Made by a program: the position numbers and the translations under genes
Shown: positions 25,862 through 34,114 of the stretch, piece after piece
Layout of the letters: each line of letters begins with the position of its first letter
Position numbering within the stretch: position 1 is the first letter of the stretch
Assembly (NCBI GenBank): GCA_902591645.1
Contig: CACJBM010000010.1
Location: 1 to 40,111, forward strand
Length of the DNA: 40,111 bases
Direction: 5' to 3'
DNA from: an uncultured Verrucomicrobiota bacterium
GTDB lineage: Bacteria > Verrucomicrobiota > Verrucomicrobiae > Verrucomicrobiales > DEV007
Notes under the pieces: generated by a model
The model's database searches: none
The model's input: the letters and a program-made list of their open reading frames with translations, nothing else
Told to the model about the DNA's origin: nothing

Positions 25862-28033
25862 ATGTTCCTATCCAAGAACATACTTAAAATAATAATTAAT
25901 TCCTTTTTTCTCTTTCACTTTCTCTGCAGCGTAGAAGCCCAGACTTGGGGAAAGGATATCGGGTACAATGCACTGATCGAAGAGCTGATCGAAAAACCTG
26001 AGATAGATATTAAATCAATTAATTACATACAAGCAGAAGAGAACGGATGGCACTATAGAAAAGGAACAAGTGAATCTTCGAACCCCTCCAATCTTTGGAT
26101 AACATCTGATTTCAATGAGGATGCCACTTGGCTAATAGGACAGACTCCTATCGGCTATGGTGATAACGATGATAATACCATACTAAATGATATGCGAGGC
26201 CCCTCCGTGAATGGATCAGAGCCGTACACAAGTATTTATCTTAGAAAAAAATTCTTTATTAATTCTTTAGATACTTCTTCTAGATTACTACTAAAAGCAT
26301 ATGTAGATGATGGTGCCATTATCTGGATCAATGGAGTAGAAGTTGCCCGCCTACACATAAGCGAAGGCACAAAAACATATAATTCAACAGCACAGATCCA
26401 TGAAGCTGAATGGGAATCAATCATCATAAGAGGAGGAACTCAATTACTGAATGAAGGTGAAAATATAATTGCAATTCAGGCCTTTAATCAAAGCGTCTCG
26501 AGCTCGGACTTCTCAATCGACATCGAACTAAGTTCCTGCCCCTTTAGAGTTTCGTTAATCGAAGCAACCGGTTCAGATGATAATTTTTTACCGGAGCCCT
26601 CCCCAAATAATAATCCTCCCATCGAATATTCGTTTAACGGATCAGGTCCTTTCGAAGAAAATTCCTTCCTAATAAAAACAATCGATGACTCGCTCACCTA
26701 CGGTTCATCAGACCATGCATTAGCAGTTGGAAAACGCTTTTTCAGCAACGAATCAATCGTTCCTTGGGTGCCTCTTGTCGACGTGTATTCAGCAAATCAA
26801 TGGGTTTATGGGGATTATCTTCGAACAGGATCAAGCCTCCCTCCAAAGACAGAAGAAAGTTTCGTTCAAAATCATTCATGGATAAGTTACGGCTACAATA
26901 ATGAAACTAACCCCTCAGAAGTTGATAATATAATCTCAATCCACAACGAAGCGGTAAGAAGATTCGATTATGCAATTATTAGAGATCAATTCATCGCCTG
27001 TGTTGGCCTGAATAATGGAGCCAATACAACAGTCCCATCAATTCTTGCCTCAAGTTATAATGCTATCTCAGTCGGAAACACCAATGGATCTCATAGCCGA
27101 GGACAAACTGTTTCTGGAATTGACATGGGTACTGGAAATATTGAACACGATGGCCCTGGCAGAACCAAGCCAGACATCGTTGCTAATGACAATTCAACAA
27201 GTGCCTGCACCCCTCAAGTTAGCTCTGCAGTAACTTTTCTCATTGGAATTGCTAAAGCAAAACATATAGAAAATGCACTCTTACCTGAAGTGATGAAAGC
27301 TCTCATTATGGCAGGAGCCAGTAAAAAGGAATTCAATAATTGGCTCAGGAAAAAGGAAATGCCTATCGATCCTGTTCTTGGAGCAGGAAAAATAAACCTC
27401 CAGAACAGTTATCATATACTTATTGCTGAAGAACAAGAACCTGAAAGTATCTCCAGCAATTACGGATGGGACTCTGGATCCATAGATAAATCAAGCGAGG
27501 CTTTTTATTATATTAAATTAGAAGAGGATGTATCCGAGGCTTCATTTTCACTCAATTGGAATCGTGTTATACGATCCGCAGAATGGCTAGATGGCAATCC
27601 TTATAGCGAATCCATTGCAGACATGAAGCTTGAATTATACAAAAAAAAAGAAAATTCAATAACGCTTTATGATATCAGTGATTCAAAAATAGATAATCTC
27701 GAGCACCTATATGTACGCGGTCTTCACCGAGGAGAATACATACTAAAAGTCTCAAGTGACACAGCTACAAATTACGGTTTGGCTTGGAGAGCAGAGAGCG
27801 GAAAAGCTCCTAATCTAAGTATTGCCACTGATACTGACAATAAAGTATTAAATTTTTATTTTTCTCACCTCATACATGGTAAGACATTTACTTTGGAGGA
27901 ATCAACAAATCTAATAGATTGGACATCAATTCATTCTTTTACCGCAGTTGAAACTAACCAAACGTTCAATAAAGTAATTGAAACAATAATTTCACGATCC
28001 TTTTATAGATTAAATTGGGATCCTATAAATTAA
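25862..28033 (+). CDS. Secreted subtilisin-like (S8) protease with galactose-binding and C-terminal modules
   Basis: A 723-residue exported protein. The signal peptide ends around CSVEAQ. Residues about 40-220 form a galactose-binding-like sandwich common in planctomycetal and verrucomicrobial secreted proteins (WHYRKGTSE, GDNDDNTILNDMRG, KAYVDDGAIIWINGVEVARL). An S8 protease domain spans about 228-500: VSLIEATG with Glu234 where subtilisins have the catalytic Asp, SDHALAVG with His285, VQNHSWISYG with oxyanion Asn337, and STSACTPQVSSAV with Ser447. Residues about 650-723 form a module (FTLEESTNLIDW, SFYRLNW) also found at the end of the LPMO in this window. An Asp-to-Glu change makes it non-canonical; it may still be active. 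Its stop overlaps the parC stop. Confidence 0.82.
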   Translation: MFLSKNILKIIINSFFLFHFLCSVEAQTWGKDIGYNALIEELIEKPEIDIKSINYIQAEENGWHYRKGTSESSNPSNLWITSDFNEDATWLIGQTPIGYGDNDDNTILNDMRGPSVNGSEPYTSIYLRKKFFINSLDTSSRLLLKAYVDDGAIIWINGVEVARLHISEGTKTYNSTAQIHEAEWESIIIRGGTQLLNEGENIIAIQAFNQSVSSSDFSIDIELSSCPFRVSLIEATGSDDNFLPEPSPNNNPPIEYSFNGSGPFEENSFLIKTIDDSLTYGSSDHALAVGKRFFSNESIVPWVPLVDVYSANQWVYGDYLRTGSSLPPKTEESFVQNHSWISYGYNNETNPSEVDNIISIHNEAVRRFDYAIIRDQFIACVGLNNGANTTVPSILASSYNAISVGNTNGSHSRGQTVSGIDMGTGNIEHDGPGRTKPDIVANDNSTSACTPQVSSAVTFLIGIAKAKHIENALLPEVMKALIMAGASKKEFNNWLRKKEMPIDPVLGAGKINLQNSYHILIAEEQEPESISSNYGWDSGSIDKSSEAFYYIKLEEDVSEASFSLNWNRVIRSAEWLDGNPYSESIADMKLELYKKKENSITLYDISDSKIDNLEHLYVRGLHRGEYILKVSSDTATNYGLAWRAESGKAPNLSIATDTDNKVLNFYFSHLIHGKTFTLEESTNLIDWTSIHSFTAVETNQTFNKVIETIISRSFYRLNWDPIN

Positions 28034-30168
28034 AGTAATTGCATCTGACCCTTCTTGCGAACAACTTTCTCCACCTTGTGCTTGGTAATAATGTTACCCT
28101 TTGATGCTCTACCCTTAATCGCTATATCAGCAAAATTAATCTCAATTTCTTTTACTCTCAATCTTGGAGCCGATTTCAATACTACATTAACTAAAGGGGT
28201 ATCTTCCTCCGTGTCATGAACTGAAAAGAAAAGGACCCTAGTCCCATTATTCCCTTTAGTCAGATCATACATTTTTTCACGAGTCACTCCCTGAACGGTG
28301 AATCGCTTTATCATCGTAGGTCCATCCCTGCCATCACGATAAATCATGCAGTAATATCTTGGTTCTTCTTTTCTGAAAATGGAAACGTGAGCCGGGTTCT
28401 TACCAACGTATGTCTTTTCTGCAACTTTAGATACCTGCATAGTTCCCTCTCTTCCAAAAATAATAATATCATCCATTCTTGAACAGCGATCGACTGATAC
28501 CCCGTCCCTTTTTAATCCCCACCCTGCAAATCCAGTTTTAGCATTTAAGTATATCGTTTCGGTTGCAACAGCCACATTCTTAGCAACAACTTTTCCAAAG
28601 GTGGAAACTTCGGTCCTTCTTTCTCGTCCCTTACCAAATTTTTCCTTGAGCTCCTTGTAGTAACGAACAGTATATCTTGTTATCTGAGAAATATTCTTCT
28701 CTACTTCTTTAATATCTTTTTCAATTCCTCGAATAAGTTCGTCAGCCTTAAAGGAATCATATTTAGAAATGCGTTTGATCTTAATTTCAGTGAGGCGCAC
28801 TATATCCTCCTCAATAACCTTACGCTTGAGTTTCTTTAAGAACGGCTTGAGCCCAGCCCAAATCTCCTCAATTACTGATTCCCAAGTAGTACAATCTTCT
28901 ATCCGCCGATAAATTCTATTCTCAATAAAAATTCTTTCCAACGAGCTATAGTGCCATTTGTCCTGCAGTTCACGCAATCGAATCTCAAGCTCCCATTTTA
29001 AGAGCTCTTTTGTGTGCAAAGTAGATTTTTTAAGTAATTCATCTACCCTCAAAAACTTAGGCTTATCATCTTCAATGACACAAGAATTAGGAGAAATTGA
29101 AATCTCACAATCAGTGAAGGCATAAAGAGCCTCTATCGCTGTATCAGGATCCAAACCAACTGGAAGATGTATATGAATTTCTACCTTTTCTGCAGTGATG
29201 TCTTCAACTTTAGATATCTTAATTTTCCCTTTCTCATTCGCCGCTACAATATTGTCCATCAATCCACCTGCAGTGGTTCCAAAAGGTATTTCGGTTATTT
29301 TTAATAATCTTTTGTTTTTTGTTTTCTCTATACGGGCTCTGACTCGAATCTTTCCTCCCCTTAAACCACCGTTATAGTCCGAGGCATCCATTAGTCCACC
29401 CGTAGGAAAGTCAGGAAGAAGCTGAGTTTTCTTTTTGCGAAGAGCCGCAATACACGCATCAATTAATTCATGGAAATTGTGAGGTAAAATCTTGCATGCC
29501 AATCCCACTGCAATTCCTTCTGCGCCTTGAGCCAATAACAATGGAAACTTAACAGGCAAATTAATAGGCTCTTTGTTGCGACCATCATATGAAAATGCCC
29601 ATTCAGTCGTCTTTGCATTAAAGGCAACAGCCAATGCAAATTTCGACAACCTCGCTTCGATGTACCTTGAAGCCGCTGCCTTGTCCCCAGTCAAAATATT
29701 TCCCCAATTGCCTTGCGTATCAATTAGGAGAGACTTTTGTCCCATCACCACCAAGGCATCAGCAATGGATGCATCACCATGGGGATGGTATTGCATCGTA
29801 TGTCCAACTACATTAGCTACCTTATTATAACGCCCATCATCCTTTTCTTTGAGAGAGTGTAGGATTCGCCTTTGGACTGGCTTTAATCCATCATGAATAC
29901 TAGGGACGGCTCTTTCTAAGATAACATAACTAGCATAATCAATGAACCAGTCAGAATACATGTCATCAATATGAATGACTTCTGAGTTGTCATTTTTTTG
30001 GGCGGTATCTATTATCTTAATTGGAGGTTTCTTTGATTTTTTTTTCTTAGTTGCCTTACCTGTTTTCTTCTTAGAATTCCCTATTTTAGACCGAATAGGT
30101 TTCTTTCTAGGCACCTTTTTAAGAACCTTTCTTTTAACGACTTTCTTAACGACTTTTTTCTTAGCCAT
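28030..30168 (-). CDS. parC: DNA topoisomerase IV subunit A (ParC) with Lys-rich N-terminal tail
   Basis: A 712-residue type IIA topoisomerase A subunit that breaks and rejoins DNA strands to decatenate chromosomes. After the tail, the breakage-reunion domain starts at about residue 65 (YASYVILERAVPSIHDGLKPVQRRI), contains HTMQYHPHGDASI and the active-site Tyr169 in AAASRYIEARLS, and continues with SYDGRNKEPINLP, LLAQGAEGIAVGLA and HNFHEL. The wording is closest to Bacteroidetes-type ParC. The C-terminal part is short compared with GyrA. The first 51 residues are about half Lys/Arg (K-K-V and K-K-K repeats), like histone H1-type tails, and are absent in most homologues. No parE neighbour is visible. 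The ATG is at 30168. Confidence 0.88.
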   Translation of the reverse strand: MAKKKVVKKVVKRKVLKKVPRKKPIRSKIGNSKKKTGKATKKKKSKKPPIKIIDTAQKNDNSEVIHIDDMYSDWFIDYASYVILERAVPSIHDGLKPVQRRILHSLKEKDDGRYNKVANVVGHTMQYHPHGDASIADALVVMGQKSLLIDTQGNWGNILTGDKAAASRYIEARLSKFALAVAFNAKTTEWAFSYDGRNKEPINLPVKFPLLLAQGAEGIAVGLACKILPHNFHELIDACIAALRKKKTQLLPDFPTGGLMDASDYNGGLRGGKIRVRARIEKTKNKRLLKITEIPFGTTAGGLMDNIVAANEKGKIKISKVEDITAEKVEIHIHLPVGLDPDTAIEALYAFTDCEISISPNSCVIEDDKPKFLRVDELLKKSTLHTKELLKWELEIRLRELQDKWHYSSLERIFIENRIYRRIEDCTTWESVIEEIWAGLKPFLKKLKRKVIEEDIVRLTEIKIKRISKYDSFKADELIRGIEKDIKEVEKNISQITRYTVRYYKELKEKFGKGRERRTEVSTFGKVVAKNVAVATETIYLNAKTGFAGWGLKRDGVSVDRCSRMDDIIIFGREGTMQVSKVAEKTYVGKNPAHVSIFRKEEPRYYCMIYRDGRDGPTMIKRFTVQGVTREKMYDLTKGNNGTRVLFFSVHDTEEDTPLVNVVLKSAPRLRVKEIEINFADIAIKGRASKGNIITKHKVEKVVRKKGQMQLL

Positions 30169-30362
30169 GTAAACCCAAAAGCCTAATATCCAATTTTAAA
30201 TATTTTGGCATCCTTAAATAAATACCAAGCTTCGATAACTTATCAAATCAAGTCTCAAACCAATTATCATCCAACAAAGTGAACCACTACCAAAAAAAAT
30301 TAAAAAAACCTTCTATTATCGAATGATTGACCACTCCCAATAGATCGTTAATCTCAAATAAT

Positions 30363-31364
30363 ATGAAAGCCATGGTAATAAAGAGTTTCGGCGAACCCGA
30401 AGTCTTTGAAATAACCGAAATTCCAAAGCCTGAATTAAAGCCTGGCTATGTATTAATACGTGTTGAGGCAAGCTCCGTAAATCCTATCGATTATAAAATC
30501 AGGAGCGGTCTATTAAAATCTCTCGCACCCGAAACTGGAGTCCTTGGTTTTGATGTTGCTGGAACAATTGAAGGGGTCGGTGATGGAGTGAGTAAATTCA
30601 TCGAAGGAGAAGAAGTTTTCGGTTGTAGCGGAGCAGTTAAAGAACAATCCGGAGCATTGGCAGAATATCAATTAGTTGATGCAAATCTCCTCGCAAAAAA
30701 ACCAGCTAACCTCTCGCTTGAGGAATGCGTCGCACTACCATTGGTATCAATAACAGCTTGGGATGCTCTTATAAGAGGTGCCGATATAAAAGAAGGTGAA
30801 TGTGTTTTGGTTCATGGTGGAACTGGAGGAGTAGGACACTTGGGAATTCAACTCGCCAAAATGAAAGGAGCTGAAGTTTTCTCGACGGTATCTTCCGATG
30901 AAAAAGCAGAAATAGTCAAAGGCTACGGAGCCACACCGATAAATTACCGAAATTTAAGTGTCACTCAATACGTTGAAGATTACACTAATCAAAAAGGATT
31001 CGATGTTGTTTTTGATACTGTAGGAGGAGACAACTTGATGCGAAGCTTCGAGGCGTCAAAATTAGAAGGGAGGGTCACTTCAGTGAATACGCGAATCACT
31101 TGTGATCTTAGCATAATGCATCAAAAAGCACTTTCACTTCATGTCGTTTTTATGATTATTCCAATCCTTTACAATCAAGATAAGGGCAAGGATCAACACG
31201 GAGAAATCCTTAACGAAATAGTCAAAGGAATCGAATCAGAAGCCATGACACCACTTATCCATAAAGAAGTTTTTCCCTTTGAAAGAGTCTCAGAAGCTCA
31301 CTCCTTACTTGAGTCTGGAAAAGCCACTGGCAAGATCGTTTTGAGAGGCTTTGATATTAAGTGA
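30363..31364 (+). CDS. NADPH:quinone-reductase-like medium-chain dehydrogenase
   Basis: About 333 residues from the ATG at 30363 (MKAMVIKSFGEPEVFEI), the typical start of the zinc-free quinone oxidoreductase branch of the MDR superfamily. A TTG at 30327 would add 12 residues with no family match. The catalytic N-terminal half has SSVNPIDYKIRSG and LGFDVAGTIEGVG; the NAD(P)-binding Rossmann half has VLVHGGTGGVGHLGIQLAK and FDVVFDTVGGDNL. The Cys and His ligands of zinc alcohol dehydrogenases are missing. It probably reduces quinones or other carbonyl compounds with NADPH, cytosolic. The substrate is not predictable. Confidence 0.88.
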   Translation: MKAMVIKSFGEPEVFEITEIPKPELKPGYVLIRVEASSVNPIDYKIRSGLLKSLAPETGVLGFDVAGTIEGVGDGVSKFIEGEEVFGCSGAVKEQSGALAEYQLVDANLLAKKPANLSLEECVALPLVSITAWDALIRGADIKEGECVLVHGGTGGVGHLGIQLAKMKGAEVFSTVSSDEKAEIVKGYGATPINYRNLSVTQYVEDYTNQKGFDVVFDTVGGDNLMRSFEASKLEGRVTSVNTRITCDLSIMHQKALSLHVVFMIIPILYNQDKGKDQHGEILNEIVKGIESEAMTPLIHKEVFPFERVSEAHSLLESGKATGKIVLRGFDIK

Positions 31365-31368
31365 TTAG

Positions 31369-31387
31369 CTAAATCTATTTGATTTAG
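31369..31387. other. Small hairpin after the oxidoreductase gene
   Basis: CTAAATC (31369-31375) and GATTTAG (31381-31387) are exact inverse copies around TATTT. It lies five bases after the stop. No T-run follows, so it may be a weak terminator or just a 3'-end structure. Confidence 0.35.
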
Positions 31388-31422
31388 TCTGAAATATAAT
31401 TATATAACAGATCGCAATAACT

Positions 31423-31486
31423 ATTTTCTCAGCAAATTTGCTGAGAAAATTGCTGAGAAAATTGCTGAGAAAATTGCTGAGAAAAT
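31423..31486. repeat. One inverted plus four direct copies of a 12-bp unit before phnD
   Basis: The unit TGCTGAGAAAAT occurs four times head to tail without a mismatch (31439-31450, 31451-31462, 31463-31474, 31475-31486). Its exact reverse complement occurs once just before (31423-31434), separated by CAAATT-like bases so that 31423-31450 is a perfect 28-bp palindrome. The single upstream arm could pair with any of the four downstream arms. It ends 42 bases before the phnD ATG, in the leader or promoter of the phn operon. Confidence 0.9.
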
Positions 31487-31528
31487 TGAAATGAAACTTC
31501 TAATCAAAAACCAAAAATTGAAATTCTG

Positions 31529-32443
31529 ATGAAATTAATAAAGTTTGTCGGTCCGGCAATCCTCGCCCTCCTCTTGGCCTCCAGCTGCAAGAACGAGAAC
31601 CAAAATAACGCTGGAAAGACTAAGTCCGATCCAAACGCAACAAAGATCCTGCGTTTCTCTGCGATCCCTGACGAAAACACAACGGAGCAAACAGCAAAGT
31701 TCAAAAAGTTTGCCGACTATCTATCCAAAAAATTGGGAGTAGAAACTCAATTCATTCCCACAACTGATTATGCCTCTGCTGTCACCAAATTCGTCAATGG
31801 AGAGATTCACCTCACTTGGTTCGGTGGCTTGACTGGAGTTCAAGCAAGGAACGAAGTCAAAGGAGCTCGGGCAATTGCCCAAGGGATCGAGGATCCGAAC
31901 TACATTTCCTACTTCATTGCAAATGCTGATACGGGACTCGAACTGAGCGAATCATTTCCCGAAAAAATTAAGGACCTCAAGTTCACTTTCGGTTCGGAAA
32001 AATCCACTTCAGGAAGATTAATGCCCAGTTTCTTTATTCAACAAGAAACAGGAAAAGACCCTGAGAAATGGTTCTCCCTCGCAGTCGGTTTTTCGGGTGC
32101 ACATGATAAGACGGCTAAACTTGTCGAGTCAGGTGCCTTCCAGGTCGGGGCTCTCAGTTATAAAAAATATGACAGTATGGTGGAGTCAGGGAAACTTGAT
32201 AAAGGGAAATGCAAAATCATTTGGAAGACACCTCCTTATGCTGACTATAACTGGACCGCTCATCCTGAACTAGATCAAATTTATGGAGAAGGATTCATTG
32301 ATAAAATCCAAGCAGCATTAATTGAAATATCCGACGAGGGATTACTTAAAGCCTTAACCAGGTCGAAAATCATTTCTGCACAGAATGAAGATTTTCAAGG
32401 CATCGAAGACATTGCCAATAAACTGGGACTCTTAAATAATTAA
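31529..32443 (+). CDS. phnD: Phosphonate/phosphite/phosphate ABC transporter binding lipoprotein
   Basis: A 304-residue substrate-binding protein of the PhnD family. Lipobox LLASSC at about 15-20 puts a lipid on Cys20. The mature part has LRFSAIPDENT, a typical strand near the beginning (family 'l.fgvip.e'), FVNGEIHLTWFGGLTGVQA (hinge and ligand pocket), FTFGSEKSTSGRLMPSFFI and VGALSYKKYD. PhnD-type proteins bind phosphonates, phosphite or, in some lineages, phosphate; the ligand cannot be told here. It is the first gene of a phnD-phnC-phnE-phnE operon. The upstream region contains the tandem 12-bp repeats. Confidence 0.92.
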   Translation: MKLIKFVGPAILALLLASSCKNENQNNAGKTKSDPNATKILRFSAIPDENTTEQTAKFKKFADYLSKKLGVETQFIPTTDYASAVTKFVNGEIHLTWFGGLTGVQARNEVKGARAIAQGIEDPNYISYFIANADTGLELSESFPEKIKDLKFTFGSEKSTSGRLMPSFFIQQETGKDPEKWFSLAVGFSGAHDKTAKLVESGAFQVGALSYKKYDSMVESGKLDKGKCKIIWKTPPYADYNWTAHPELDQIYGEGFIDKIQAALIEISDEGLLKALTRSKIISAQNEDFQGIEDIANKLGLLNN

Positions 32444-32448
32444 AAGGA

Positions 32449-33246
32449 ATGAATCTTACTCATGAACGTCCTGACGCTTTCAGCCTAGAAAGTGCAGGAC
32501 GTAATTATGAGACCATTTCTGCTCTTAGTCCTACAACTCTCAGCATTAAGCGGGGAGAACGGGTCGCTATTGTGGGACCGAGCGGTAGCGGAAAAACAAC
32601 TTTACTGAGTCTATTCAACTCAACTGTGCGAGCGAGCACAGGAAAAATTACTGTATTGGGCAATGCATTGGAAAAAACTTCAGGAAGGAATCTTAAAAAG
32701 CTTCGATCAAAAATTGCAACGATCCCTCAGAACCTTGCACTAGTGGAGAGTTTAAGAGTATGGCAAAACATAATCACCGGCCAAATCGGTGAGCGAGGGT
32801 TCCTGGGCAATTTGATTGACCTGATATTTGCTTCCAAAAATAAAATACTCGAAATCCACTCAATACTCGAAAGACTAGGCATTGAGGAAAAACTCTTCGA
32901 AACGACCTCAAACCTATCGGGAGGACAAAAGCAAAGAGTAGCACTTGGAAGGGCACTGTATCAGAATCCTCAAGCTATTCTTGCAGATGAGCCTGTCTCC
33001 AGCGTTGATCCTGCCCGAGCAGAAAATCTTGTCCAACTACTTAATCAAATATCACAAGAAGAAAACATTACTCTAGTAATGAGCCTTCATAATCTTGAAT
33101 TGGCTAAGGCCCATTTTCCTCGGTTGATTGGATTACGTAACGGCAAAGTCAAGTTTGACAGTGCCCCAGAAGATCTGAACGAACATAAATTTAAAGAACT
33201 CTACACTCTCAGTGAAAGAGAAATTCTTGATGATGGGAAATGCTAA
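32449..33246 (+). CDS. phnC: Phosphonate-type ABC transporter ATPase
   Basis: A 265-residue cytosolic ATP-binding subunit. Walker A GPSGSGKTT at 43-51, signature NLSGGQKQRVALGRAL, Walker B ILADEPVSSVDPARA, then the switch His in MSLHNLELA. The SSVDP wording is typical of PhnC/PhnK-type ATPases. AAGGA directly abuts the ATG at 32449, an unusually short distance, but no other start preserves the domain. Five bases separate it from phnD. The end overlaps the first permease gene. Confidence 0.93.
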   Translation: MNLTHERPDAFSLESAGRNYETISALSPTTLSIKRGERVAIVGPSGSGKTTLLSLFNSTVRASTGKITVLGNALEKTSGRNLKKLRSKIATIPQNLALVESLRVWQNIITGQIGERGFLGNLIDLIFASKNKILEIHSILERLGIEEKLFETTSNLSGGQKQRVALGRALYQNPQAILADEPVSSVDPARAENLVQLLNQISQEENITLVMSLHNLELAKAHFPRLIGLRNGKVKFDSAPEDLNEHKFKELYTLSEREILDDGKC

Positions 33247-34114
33247 CAACATACGTTTCAACAAAATTCCAATAGAACAATTATTTAGTCTTCGCCGGAA
33301 ATTACTTATTGCTATTTTTTTAATTGCAATCGGTTGTAGCTATCTCATGGGGTTAAACCCGCTGCGGTTATTGGACGGTAACAATCTTAAGTTGGTTGGA
33401 GATTTCATAGGTGCAGCGTTCACCCCAGCCATGGATTACGAGAACCCTGTGCCTGGGACCGAGCCGTTCCTCATTGCAGTAGTCAAATCCGTTCTAATGA
33501 CTCTTCGTTTTGCTTTATTAGCCATGAGTGTTTCGATACCTATCGGAGCCCTTCTCGCTTTTTTTTCGACCACAGCATGGTGGCCTAAAAAAAATAGACG
33601 GAAGATAAAACCAATCCTAATGGGCACACTCATTGTTTCCAAATCATGGATAGCTTTTGCAAGATCTATACATGAACTCATGTGGGGACTTCTCTTCATC
33701 ACTGCGATGGGGATATCTACGACTGCTGCAATTATTGCTGTAACCATTCCATTTTCCGGAATATTAGCAAAGATCTACTCTGAAATAATAGAAGAACATT
33801 CAAGAGATGTTCAGGAGCTGTTCAGATCCATTGGCGCAGGCACCTTAAGTTCATTTTGCATAGGAATTATTCCTCAGGCTCTTCCTGATCTTTTTTCGTA
33901 TACATTTTACAGACTAGAATGTGCCCTAAGAACAGCAACTGTGTTCGGGTTCATCGGCATTGAGACTATAGGATATAGAATCAAGTTATCCTCAGATGAA
34001 TTCCATTATCATGAGGTATGGACATACCTATATGTGTTATTCGGAGCCATAGCGATCCTGGAATGGTGGAGCAGATCAATTCGCAAAAGATTGAGTGCAT
34101 CAAAAATAATTTAA
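33230..34114 (+). CDS. phnE: Phosphonate-type ABC transporter permease (first copy)
   Basis: About 294 residues; inner-membrane permease with about six TM helices (AIFLIAIGCSYLMG, LRFALLAMSVSIPIGALLAFF, ELMWGLLFITAMGIS) and the coupling loop EEHSRDVQELFRSIGAG that contacts the ATPase. It belongs to the PhnE family (TIGR01097). A GTG at 33212 would also open the frame, but ATG codons at 33230 and 33233 are nearer the usual N-terminus and have a purine-rich GAAAGAG in front. It overlaps phnC by about 17 bases and shares one base with the second permease (TAATG), so the operon is tightly coupled. Confidence 0.9.
   Translation: MMGNANNIRFNKIPIEQLFSLRRKLLIAIFLIAIGCSYLMGLNPLRLLDGNNLKLVGDFIGAAFTPAMDYENPVPGTEPFLIAVVKSVLMTLRFALLAMSVSIPIGALLAFFSTTAWWPKKNRRKIKPILMGTLIVSKSWIAFARSIHELMWGLLFITAMGISTTAAIIAVTIPFSGILAKIYSEIIEEHSRDVQELFRSIGAGTLSSFCIGIIPQALPDLFSYTFYRLECALRTATVFGFIGIETIGYRIKLSSDEFHYHEVWTYLYVLFGAIAILEWWSRSIRKRLSASKII

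Noticed and set aside
25862..28033. S8 protease as a dead pseudogene because of the missing Asp
   Set aside because: The frame is intact, other site residues are kept, and Glu can replace Asp in related proteases.
30327..30362. TTG start for the oxidoreductase
   Set aside because: Adds 12 residues with no family match in front of a typical MKAMVI start.
31423..31486. CRISPR-like array
   Set aside because: Units are 12 bp, directly abutting, with no spacers and no cas genes nearby.
31440..31520. The phnD-leader repeats read as (AEKI)4 followed by EMKLLIKNQ
   Set aside because: There is no start codon before the repeats in this frame (stop at 31380-31382, no ATG/GTG/TTG), and the only Met comes after them. 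More likely a DNA/RNA element.
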